This document shows, piece after piece, positions 22,991-33,271 of a stretch of 64,000 bases of DNA. The first letter of the stretch is position 1, and the number at the start of each line of letters is the position of its first letter. A program made the position numbers and the translations under genes. Source of the stretch: Ehretia macrophylla. Taxonomy: Eukaryota; Streptophyta; Magnoliopsida; Boraginales; Ehretiaceae. A model generated the notes under the pieces. That model was not told the origin of the DNA. It did not search any database and saw only the letters and a program-made list of their open reading frames with translations. The stretch covers positions 15,904,762 through 15,968,761 of the forward strand of contig CM075783.1 in NCBI GenBank assembly GCA_037974665.1, given 5' to 3'.

Positions 22991-25562
22991 TGTCACGATC
23001 CAACTCGACCCCACCTACAATCAGTCAGGACGCAACAGAATTTCGACAGTAAAATGACAGTAACACGGAACCCGGGGCTCTAAACCAACCCATTTTAACT
23101 TCATACATCCAACTCCAAAGATCAACAATAACTCCACAACTTGCAACAACATACAACACAACCATTTCCATACATTAAACAACCATTTAACAGTTCATTC
23201 ACAAGTTATACGCCTCCGTTCCAACATCAACCATAGGCCAACTATATACAAGCATAATATATATAACGCTAGCCTTGTAATCTATTCATGTTCCAAAATA
23301 AGACTGCTAAGCTAACAATATTTAAACAACTATCTTTAGATCATCTTATACAACATAAACTTCCAAGTAAATACAACCCAACTGGTTTTAGTAATCAAGA
23401 TAACAAAAAGGGAACTACAACTCAGATATCACGAATAAGACTCTGGCACATAGGACTCGTCCACATAAGGCACATTCTCAGCTTCTTGAGGCATGTACCA
23501 GTAGCCCGGTTCAGTAACACCTGCTTGCAAATAACGAATAAGAGTGAGCTTATATAAAACAAGCCTAATGAGGAATTTATAGATCTTTAACACATAATAA
23601 ACATAATCATCAATACAAGTATAATAATGACCGTAAACAAACAGTAAGGATACGATACACTTGTTGAAGAAGCTCCATACATCATTTCAATGCTCACCAA
23701 CTCCTCCAAACTCATTGACACATGCTTGAGGTACCTTAACCTAGACCCACACCCCATGGCCTCTCCGCCCATGCAAGATAGGGACTAGCCATGATAATTG
23801 TGCCCGCATCCCAGGATACCTCCTGAGGTGACACAACATTATCAAAGCTCACAACAATAAGACTCAACATAAATAAACCGAGAGATCAACAACGAAAGTG
23901 CCCGATTCCCGTACTCAATAATCATCAATATTCTGAGAGATTAGCAACGAAAATACCCGATTCCCATACCCAATATTCATCAATATATATTCCAAGATAT
24001 CAGCAATGAAAGTGCCTGATTCTCATACTCAATAATCATCATTCAATTAACAATGTAACGCTCAGGATTAACCCCGAGCACGCTACTCACGGTTGAAACA
24101 ACAATCAATAATCAATTAAACCATATTTCAACCTTCAATTAAACAACATTTAACAATTAACAATTATATATTCCCGAAACAATTAAGTTAAAAAATAAAG
24201 TAGGCCATCCAACTGAACATGCATTAAACCACACAACCAACCCTAGTCTAACCATCAACAACACAAGATTCAATCACTCAAACACCACCCGAACGACCAG
24301 AGGCATATATCAACATTTTAAAGAAAGACAACCCAAACTTCTAAAAGTCATAACTTACATTCTACTAATCTGATAACCTTCAAACATAGTTCTATCACTC
24401 ACCCACTCAATCAACAACATAAGCCCACTGGGAAACCAACCATAATTCATCCAAATCAAGCCCAACAACCCTAAAACTCTAATGCACCATGTCTGAAATT
24501 TTCGGACTTTCACACCGACATCAAAATCAAAATTTTGGCATTACAACATTACTATCACGTATTTAACAAACTTTTAGAAACTAACAGCAAGCAATTCCAA
24601 CTACCACAACAACATTTATTCAACAATTAGCCAAATTATCAACTTTAATACCCGAAAAATAAAAATACATGCTACAACAGTTCAAAACTGCTATAAACCC
24701 ATATAAACGATCCTTGGTTGCTACTGAGTACTAATCTAAAGACAGTTTAACATTTCACTGAATAAATAAACAGTTATATAAAAAGACATAAAAATAACAC
24801 TCTGAGATCTATAAATTTTCTCTCACCTTTGATGCAAACTAAGGCTAGAAATGTGTGCAATGGATGCCTAACAAGTAAAATCCAACTTTAGATGACAAGC
24901 TTTGCCCTTCAAATGAGTTTTCTCAAGAAAAATTGCTTTGAAAAATAGTTGAAAAACCTCTCAAGCTTGCCTATGGAGTTTTGGCCATCTAGGTGTTTTT
25001 TGAGTATGTTTTGTGTTGTTTTGATTGTGTGTCGATGCTATATAAGTAAAGGTCAAACAAATAAAAATGGTCAAAGTTGAAGCCTTTCTTAGTTTTTAGT
25101 ATTTTAGTTTTTTAATTTAGTTTTCTTGACTATTTTCGCTCACAACATGAAATTGACACTTAGGCTAGTTTAAGTAGTATTTTTTTAGTTGACAAGGAGT
25201 TTCACAAGCAAAAACTTTCACCCGATTCTATTTAAAACTCGATTTTCGCAAAAGAATGTGTAAAAACCCTTTTAAAATCCTAAGCCGATTTGAAATTCAT
25301 TTTAATCAAACACAGGTCTATTAATGTCCGAGGACTAGGTTTTCAAGGGTTAAAAAGTCCAGTTTCAAAATTATAACGGACGTGTTTAAAAAATACTATT
25401 CACAAAAGTCGACGATGAAATTTCTTATTCCATTTTTTATGAAAATTTCATGAATGCATGTATTAGGAATATAAATCACAAATTTAGCACATTCTAACTC
25501 ATATAACACATAAATAGGTCAAAGTACGCAAATCTAAGAAAAGACGAATCTGGGGTTTCACA
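22991..25562 (-). repeat. NC 3' LTR (L2)
   Basis: + strand ends TGTCACGATCC and GGGGTTTCACA. In sense it carries a TATA-like TTATATAG (about 25039-25047), a leader, a donor AAAG|GTGAGAG at 24827/24826, an acceptor GCAAGCAG at 23521, and the short exon 23429-23520. The leader start ATGGCCAAAACTCC is present but closes at once with TAG. Confidence 0.92.
23429..23520 (-). CDS. Candidate last exon in LTR L2
   Basis: The frame reads VTEPGYWYMPQ, EAENVPYVDES, YVPESYS then TGA. The splice acceptor context TTTGCAAGCAG|GT is intact and the donor is intact, giving a candidate 1.3-kb intron (24826 to 23521). Unspliced, the frame is open for about 80 codons but lacks an ATG. Function unknown. Confidence 0.4.
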
Positions 25563-25580
25563 TTTTCCCCTCCTTAAAAT
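25563..25580 (-). other. NC polypurine tract
   Basis: In sense, ATTTTAAGGAGGGGAAAA precedes the LTR start TGTGAAACCCC. Confidence 0.85.
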
Positions 25581-25599
25581 AATTGTGTCCTTGCAATTT

Positions 25600-26060
25600 T
25601 TCCCTGACTCTCGGAGGACCTTATGTATTGTTGGCTCAAACATATGAAATGAAAGATCGATTACCAAATTCTGAATACCAACTAAGAACATCAACTAGGA
25701 ATACCGAACAAGACGCTTGAATAGGAACGCTGAATAAGAACACCGACTAGGACTTCCGAATGTGAATCTCAAATAAATTACAGAAGAAGAATGTCAAACA
25801 TAAATCCCGTAATAGAGCACCAATCGAGAATACCAAGTAAAATGTTCAACAAGATCACTGAGCGTGAATACCAAATAATAATCCCAATATAAGAACTCTG
25901 GATAACACCGTGTAAGAATTTCACATAAGAATACCGCATAGAGAATACCAAGGAAGAAGTCCAAAGAAGTATGCTGAATAATAATCTTCATATAGAAATC
26001 CCGAGGAATAATGCCGAATAAGTTCATCAAATAAGAATCCCAATAGTCAACATATAGTCA
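25600..26060 (-). repeat. Degenerate repeat array in NC
   Basis: On + it reads as drifting units GAATACCGAATAAGAA, with variants such as GAACACCGACTAGGA. In sense this is TTCTTATTCGGNATTC. It fills the space between the gag end and the polypurine tract, where pol is missing. The frame at 25794-26030 (minus) is hydrophobic (F, Y, L, I, W) because of the repeat and has no domain. Confidence 0.7.
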
Positions 26061-26194
26061 TAAAGTAGCTTGACCCCTAATCGAAATTTTATATGCTTCG
26101 GCGTCACATACTACTCAGTCGCCAGCTGATATAATGCACGTGCTAACTTTAATCATATAAGGAAAACTCTATACTTACATTTAGCACGTTGCAC

Positions 26195-27590
26195 TCAAGG
26201 AAATATGATATCTAATTGGTTGGGAATAAGTAAGTTACCTTTTACTACTGCTGTCGTCTCTGGCAATTCCTCAAAGTCTATTGCATAGGCTCGACCCTGA
26301 ACCCACTGCTGCTGCGATACACTGCCTACAGGTCCACTCTGATAACCCTGGACCCCTGGCTGACCCGTAGAACTCTGATACCTGGGACAATCCCTCGCCC
26401 TATGTTGGTTGCTGCCGCAACCCAAACATGTCCCTGCCTTCCTCTGACAGTCGGCCTCCATATGGCCCTTACGTTTACAATAAACACATTGCGGTGTCGG
26501 AGCACTAACACTGCCTACAGAAGCTGAATAAGCAGCTGAACCAGTCTGCTGTTGAGGTCTCCCAACATTGGGCCCATACTGACCCTGAGATTGGGTCAGC
26601 CTGTATTGTGACTGAGCCTGATAGGATCCCGGATAAAACTGTGGCCTAAATGATCCTTGCTGCCCCTGAGGTCGGAAAGAACTCTGGTGAACCGGTGGAT
26701 GATAATCATTCTGCTGTACTGAAGGCCTATACATAACCTGCTGACCCTGCGGCTGAAACGGCCTCTTGCTGGCCTGACCAGAAACAATCTGTTCCCCTTT
26801 CCTCTTCTCTAGCTTGGAAGCTGCATCAAAGGCCTCGGAAAACACGTCATACTGATTCAGGGTCATTGCATCCTGAATCTCGGGCCTTAAACCCAACATA
26901 AACCTCCGAGTCCTACGCTCCTCATCTACTACAAAACTCCGGTGCATACCGGGACAACCTGGTAAAAGTGGCCTCATACTGAGCCACTGAAACATGACCC
27001 TAAACTAAAGACAGGAACTCTGCCTCTCTCCGCTCCCGTGCAATCCTAGAGACATACTTCGCCCAGAATGCTCTGAGAAAGGTATCCTAGACATATGGAG
27101 TACCTCGTGCCTCCCAACTAGATCTCACCGTGTGCCACCACTCCTCTGCCTCATCATCAAACAAATATACGACAAAGGTGTCTTTCCTCTCATCAGTATA
27201 ATATAGAGGATCAAATATTTTCTCAACTTTATTAATCCATGCCTCGGCCTTCCGATCATCTGGCTTCCCCTGAAATCTTGGTGAATAGTACCCCAAGAAT
27301 TCCTTCAACGTACCACGCCCGTGGTAACCACCCTGAACATTTAACAACTGAGTCTGCAATGTCTGTGCTTGGGCAGCCTGCCCTGCTAGTAACTGTGCCT
27401 GCGCTGCCATAATCTCCATCATTTTATCCATGGCTGCACCAATACGGTCATCACCCCGATCTCGGCCCGGTGCCACATTATCCAGAGCCTCATTACCACC
27501 CTCAGGCGTACTACGCATTCTCGGACGCCCAGCCATTCTACTAATTAAAGAGCTAGTACAGGTTATAGCATATAGACAAGCTATAGACAA
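26195..27590 (-). pseudogene. gag: Chromovirus-type gag of NC, one break
   Basis: Two minus-strand frames cover one gag. The first (27590-27087; likely start at the Met of MAGRPRM near 27536) has GTLKEFLGYYSPRFQG, AWINKVEKIFD and WWHTVRSSWEARG, the retrotransposon gag domain. Stops lie near 27088 and 27030. The second (26995-26195) continues DEERRTRRFMLGLRPEIQ, a Gln/Pro-rich linker, and two CCHC zinc knuckles, CVYCKRKGHMEADC and CLGCGSNQHRARDC, which bind RNA. It ends in the linker that leads to the protease in element E (IDFEELPETTAVVKGN), then stops at 26195. The protease itself is gone. Confidence 0.85.
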
Positions 27591-27735
27591 TTATTAGCAC
27601 ATAAGCAACAAACTCACATAAAGCACATAAATCAATTAAATATTATTCACATAAACAAATTGATCACATAATTACATAGTCACTAGATCACATAATCACT
27701 TAATCACTTTGTCATATTGACACACATTTCACTTT
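27591..27735 (-). repeat. TTATGTG leader repeats in NC
   Basis: On + the words CACATAA, ATCACATAAT and AGCACATAA recur at about 10-18-bp spacing between gag and the primer-binding site. In sense this is TTATGTGAN. The same leader occurs in E (53625-53765) and, expanded, in NJ. Confidence 0.7.
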
Positions 27736-27812
27736 TCTTTCACTTCATACATACTTGCATGCTTGGGCCACTACCCACATTCCGAGGATACCCCGGCTGA
27801 CAGCTAACATGC

Positions 27813-27824
27813 GCTCTGATACCA
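27813..27824 (-). other. NC primer-binding site, tRNA-iMet type
   Basis: + GCTCTGATACCA is TGGTATCAGAGC in sense, five bases from the 5' LTR. Confidence 0.93.
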
Positions 27825-27829
27825 CTAAA

Positions 27830-30412
27830 TGTCACGACCCAACTCGACCCCACCTACAATTAGTCAGGACGTAACAAAATTTCGGCAGTATAACGACAGT
27901 AACAGGGAACCCGGGGCTCTAAACCAACCCTTTTTAACTTCATACATCCAACTCCAAAGATCAACAACAACTCCACAACTTACAACAACATACAACACAA
28001 CCATTCCCATACATTAAACAACCATTCAACAGTTCATTCACAAGTTATATGCCTTCGTTCCAACATCAACCATAGGCCAACCATATACAAGCATAATATA
28101 TATAAAGCTAGTCTTGCAATCTATTCATGTTCCAAAATAAGACTGCTAAGCTAACAACATTTAAACCACTATCTTTAGATCATCTTATACAACATAAACT
28201 TCTAAGTAAATACAACCCAATTGGTTTTAGTAATCAAGATAACAAAAAGAGAACTACAACTCAGATATCACGAATAAGACTCTGGCACATAGGACTCGTC
28301 CACATAAGGCACATTCTCAGCTTCTTGAGGCATGTACCAGTAGCCCAATTCAGTAACACCAGCTTGCAGATAACGAATGAGAGTGGGCTTATATAAAACA
28401 AGCCCAGTGAGAAATTTATAGATTTTTAACACATAATAAACATAATCATCAATACAAGTATAATAATGACCGTAAACAAACAGTAAGGATACGATACACT
28501 TGTTGAAGAAGTTTCATACATCATTTCAATGCTCACCAACTCCTCCAAACTAATTGACACATTCCTAAGGTATATTAACCTAGACCCACACCCCATGGCC
28601 TCTCCGCCTATGCAAGATAGGGAGTAGCCATGATAATTGTGCCCGCAGGCCAAGATGCCTCCCAAGGTGACACAACATTATCAAAGCTCACAACAATGAG
28701 ACTCAGCATAAATAAACTGAGAAATCAGCAACAAAAGTGTCTGATTCCTATACTCAATAAACATCAATATTCTGAGAGATCAGCAACGAAAGTGCCCGAT
28801 TCCCGTACCCAATAATTATAAATATATATTTCGAGAGATCAGCAACGAAAGTGCCCGATTCCCGTACTCAATAATCATCATTCAATTAACAATGTAACGC
28901 TCAGGATTAACCCCGAGTACGCTACTCACGGTTGAAACAACAATCAATAATCAATTAAACCATATTTCAACCTTCAATTAAACAACATTTAACAATTAAC
29001 AATTATATATTCCCAAAACAATTAAGTTAAAAAATAAAGTAGGCCATCCAACTGAACATGCATTAAACCACACAACCAACCCTAGTCTAACCATCAACAA
29101 CACAAGATTCAATCACTCAAACACCCCCCGAACGACAAGAGGCATATATCAACATTTTAAAGAAAGACAACCCAAACTTTTAAAAGTCATAACTTACATT
29201 CTACTAATCTGATAACCTTCAAACATAGTTCTATCACTCACCCACTCAATCAACAACATAAGCCCACTGGGAAACCAACCATAATTCATCCAAATCAAGC
29301 CCAACTACCCTAAAACTCTAATGCACCATGTCTGAAATTTTCGGACTTTCACACCGACATCAAAATCAAAATTTTGGCATTACAACATTACTATCACGTA
29401 TTTAACAAACTTTTAGAAACTAACAGCAAGCAATTCCAACTACCACAACAACATTTATTCAACAATTAGCCAAATTATCAACTTTAATACCCAAAAAATA
29501 AAAATACATGCTACAACAGTTCAAAACTGCTATAAACCCATATAAACGATCCTTGGTTGCTACTGAGTACTAATCTAAAGACAGTTTAACATTTCACTGA
29601 ATAAATAAACAGTTATATAAAAAGACATAAAAATAACACTCTGAGATCTATAAATTTTCTCTCACCTTTGATGCAAACTAAGGCTAGAAATGTGTGCAAT
29701 GGATGCCCAACAAGAAAAATCCAACTTTAGATGACAAGCTTTGCCCTTCAAATAAGTTTTCTCAAGAAAAATTGCTTTGAAAAATAGTTGAAAAACCTCT
29801 CAAGCTTGCCTATGGAGTTTCGGCCATCTAGGTGTTTTTTGAGTGTGTTTTGTGTTGTTTTGATTATGTGTTGATGCAATATAAGTAAAGGTCAAACAAA
29901 TAAAAATGGTCAAAGTTGAAGCCTTTCTTAGTTTTTAGTATTTTAGTCTTTTAATTTAGTTTTCTTGACTATTTTTGCTCACAACGTGCAATTGACACTT
30001 AGACTAGTTTAAGTAGTATATTTTTAGTTGACAAGGAGTTTCACAAAGCAAAAACTTTTACCCGATTCGGTTTAAAACTTGATTTTCACAAAATAAGGTG
30101 TAAAAATCCTTTTAAAATCCTAAGCCGATTTGAAATCCGTTTTAATCAAAAATAGGTCTATTAATGTCCGAGGACTAGGTTTTCAAAGGTTAAAAAGACC
30201 AGTTTCAAAATTATAGCGGACGTGTTCCAAAAATACTATTCACAAAAGTCGATGATAAAATTTCTGATTCCGTTTTTTATGAAAATTTTATGAATGCACA
30301 CATAGCATGTATTAGGAATACAAATAACAGATTTAGCACATTCTAACTCATATAACACATAATCAGGTCAAAGCATGCAAAACTAGGCAGAGGCGAAATC
30401 TGGGATTTCACA
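27830..30412 (-). repeat. NC 5' LTR (L3)
   Basis: + strand TGTCACGACCC to GGGATTTCACA. It differs from L2 by scattered substitutions and small indels, so the insertion is not recent but is younger than E, whose LTRs differ more. The splice donor is intact (GTGAGAG); the acceptor AG is changed to TG. Confidence 0.92.
28268..28359 (-). pseudogene. L3 copy of the candidate exon, acceptor lost
   Basis: VTELGYWYMPQ, EAENVPYVDES, YVPESYS then TGA, so the frame is intact. The preceding acceptor reads GCAAGCTGG instead of GCAAGCAGG. Being the partner LTR of L2, it is not an independent observation. Confidence 0.4.
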
Positions 30413-30429
30413 AGAGCGAACGTCACTGA

Positions 30430-31130
30430 AGGAAGCCCGAGTGGGGTAGCTAAATAAAGGCTCCTATGAAAATACCCAATAGGAGTCCGATAAGAATGTC
30501 ACATGAGGAGGCCATTTACTAATGCTGAGAGAGCACCAAAAGAAATCCCATTAAGAAGAGTATGAAGCTAATATTCAAAATGCCCAGATAATATCAAGAA
30601 ATTCCCAAGAAGGAAGTCCGGTGAATCCCAACTCTAACTTGTCAAATAAAGGCTCAAGATTGTCAAATAAAGGCCTAATTAGAAGTCCAGCTTGGGACTC
30701 TGAGAAAATACCACTAATAAATCTGATTAAAGATGTCGAATAAAGGCTCCGAATAAGTATACGAATCCAGAAGTCCGAATAAGAATCTCTCTAATTATGA
30801 ATCACCATACAAGAATCCCCAATATGTTCGTTATACTAGTAGTCCAGAGGAAATCCCAAATAATCTCTAGGCAAGAATACCAGACGAAAATACCGAAAAA
30901 ATACCTAATAGGAATATCAAGGTGGTACCATAAGTAAAATCCCAAACAAGAAATCCAAGTGGGAGTATGCGCAAGGAATACTGACCAATACTCATAAACA
31001 TGAATTCTTTCGAATAAGAGTATCAAATAAGACCTCCATATATGACGCCAACTAAAAGATCTATCCGAGATTCCCAAATAGGAGTTCCAGCCAAGAAGTA
31101 CCGTTTAAGAAGTGCCAAGAGAGTTCGGAT
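30430..31130 (-). repeat. Degenerate repeat array in ND
   Basis: On + units such as AATACCGAAAAAATACC, GAATCCCAAATAGG and AAGTCCGAATAAGAATC recur irregularly. The sense strand resembles the arrays of NB and NC. The minus frame 31077-30802 (91 codons; W, Y, F, L-rich) is a by-product of it. Confidence 0.65.
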
Positions 31131-31726
31131 TTAATCTCGGGGCATCAAATCCCTTCACTGATCCCAATAGCCGATTGAACCATTATTTTCTCACCAGTTA
31201 GCATCAACGGCCATCTTTTTCAAGGGAGAATGCTTACTTACCGATTTAAGGGGACAATGCATGAATGCCAAGATATCACCTAATGTAATTGATGTAATGT
31301 TCATATATCAGGAGATTATGACATATATCACACAAGCTATTATATAACCTGAAGTTTTATAACACAAAGTTAATCAACAAGATAGTTCAAATACGAGTCA
31401 TACGCAATGAATACAATTCACAACACAACATGCCGAGACACTCAAGTATACACGTTACAATCAATATTTCGAACAAGTAGCGATTCATGATAGATCAATT
31501 CAATTCATGATTAGCTATATCACTACACTTGACAAGTATTTAACACACAGTACACATCACTGTCACATAGATCACATATTAAGTTCAAGACACATGATTG
31601 CACAAAAGACACTCACATTCTCGAGGCACACCAAGCACACACCTAATCAAGACACATTTCACAAGCATGCACTCGAGGTTCACTGCCCAGCAGTCCGAGG
31701 ACCCTATCCTGGTTGAGAGCATCTAA
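31131..31726 (-). other. ND leader, no gene
   Basis: Non-coding sequence between array and primer-binding site, with scattered CACATA and ACACA words (31320-31640) like the leaders of related elements. No gag is recognisable. Confidence 0.55.
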
Positions 31727-31738
31727 GCTCTGATACCA
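31727..31738 (-). other. ND primer-binding site, tRNA-iMet type
   Basis: + GCTCTGATACCA, two bases from the LTR start TGTAGCACCC at 31741. Confidence 0.92.
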
Positions 31739-31740
31739 CT

Positions 31741-33261
31741 TGTAGCACCCTGATCCCGCATGGGACTAAGACTTCTATCGATCTCTCTAATCTCAACCCG
31801 ATCCTAAACTCAGTCACAATTTAAAAAAAAAAAATAGATAGAATCTCCTCTGTAACAGAGACATTCGGAGATCTGTAAACATGCATAATTCAAGCATTCT
31901 AACATTCAACAACATAAAGCCAATCTTTCAGGCTACCACCAACATACATTCGTCCCTTCCACGGATTCAATAGTGATCAACAATTCCAAACAACTCCACT
32001 TCCTGTTATATGCACTCATATTCAACATACTTGGTTGTTATCAAAATGTCATTCATACTATACAAGTATCGATGCCACTAAACAATTAACATATTAGCAT
32101 GCTATACATTTTAGTCACGAGCTTACAATACTTGACAACCTTGTTACATAAAGATATACTAGACTACACGGTCTCGAAATATATACAAGAATGGCTTCAA
32201 GAGCCTCAATTACAACGAGTAATCAAATAGACACGGGGGAGTCTATATATAAGATATACATGCACCACGCGATGGCAATTCACGACCCTTCTTTGGAGAT
32301 GAGCCTAAAGTCCCTACAAAATGTTAAAGCGAGGGCTAAGCATGCATAACACGTATGCCTAATGAGGGATAGTCCAAGAAAGGGTTGTACAATGCAAATA
32401 ATAGACAACAAATAGGTCAAGGCCAATTAACAGTATCTCGACACATAAGCCATGTAGATGCAATTAATATAGCATGCAGTAACAAATAACTATAACACAC
32501 ATTGAGAGGTTTCAAGACAAAAAAAATAAATGATTCATTCAAGACGATATACAAGCCATATAACACTTTCAATTCGATATAATGCTTTCGAATCAATAAC
32601 AATATAAGATGTTCGATAAACGATAAACCAGTGAATCCCCCTTATCTTTCCAATTGGCGTACTCTGGATGTACCCCGATCCTACGACCCAACTTTCCAAG
32701 GGTAGCATTGTCCCAAGCGAGAAAGCAGACTCCGAGGATAGCAATGTTCCAAGCGAGAGAGGGAATAGGAAATGGTGCTAGAGCATACCCAATACCGATA
32801 AGCTTGTTGTTGCCCGACAAGGCCCATCGCAACTGCTCCTGACTATGGTTGTAACCAACAATACGATACAAGACTTGATACGACACAACACAACACGACA
32901 TGGCACGACACTTATCAAATATGACCAACATACATTACAATCAATGCACAATCGAGTACACAAACAATACAATTAAGGTAAAACATTAAGTCAGTTAAAA
33001 TACCAAGAATGATGCAACTCTTACATTTACCGAGTTCCAAGATACGAGAAACAACTCAATGGATCAACCTTATCATGCAATAGAATATATATTTATCACG
33101 AGGATTCACATAGTTAACATTTATAACCAATATAACAAAGTTCACATCATATAAACATTTAACAATTTTCGGTCTATATATCATTCAACTAAGCAATATA
33201 GCCATGAAATGCAATGACAATCAATATAGGAAGCATATGGTGCGACATTTCAAGCCAACAC
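31741..33261 (-). repeat. ND 5' LTR remnant
   Basis: It begins TGTAGCACCCTGATCCCGC on +. The block near 32655-32840 (GTACTCTGGATGTACCCC, CCTACGACCCAAC) matches one in LTR H (51010-51180). A box and hairpin are at 32344-32367. It is truncated at the copia fragment. Confidence 0.75.
32344..32367 (-). other. CCTCATTAGG box and hairpin in ND LTR
   Basis: In sense, CCTCATTAG followed by stem GCATA, loop CGTGT, stem TATGC. It occupies the place of the CCTCACTG hairpin of other families. Confidence 0.5.
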
Positions 33262-33271
33262 AAGTCTAATT

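Larger units (their letters stand above)
22991..30412 (-). mobile_element. gag-only LTR retrotransposon NC, complete ends
   Basis: LTRs of 2572 bp (22991-25562) and 2583 bp (27830-30412), very similar by eye, flank a 2.27-kb internal region. The duplication AGAGC is perfect (22986-22990, 30413-30417). On the minus strand the order is 5' LTR, primer-binding site, TTATGTG leader, gag with two zinc knuckles, the first residues of the protease linker, then a repeat array, polypurine tract and 3' LTR. Reverse transcriptase and integrase are absent. NC must have relied on an E-type chromovirus, whose gag it closely matches. Confidence 0.92.
22169..33261 (-). mobile_element. Outer non-autonomous element ND, both LTRs incomplete
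   Basis: Minus-strand element. The right part shows a 5' LTR start (31741) next to a primer-binding site (31727-31738). The left part shows a polypurine tract (22866-22882) next to an LTR end (22865). The internal region has no coding domain and is split by element NC at a precise AGAGC duplication. The left LTR is cut at 22169 by the Athila 3' LTR, so its remainder is expected upstream of the Athila, outside the window. The right LTR stops at the copia fragment near 33261 without a target duplication, so a deletion or rearrangement is likely there. Confidence 0.65.

Noticed and set aside
27810-27830. tRNA gene fragments at GCTCTGATACCA sites
   Set aside because: Only 12 bases match and each sits beside an LTR; these are primer-binding sites.
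30802-31077. 91-codon aromatic-rich ORF on the minus strand of ND
   Set aside because: Same reason: it is a reading of the degenerate array, not conserved as a protein.
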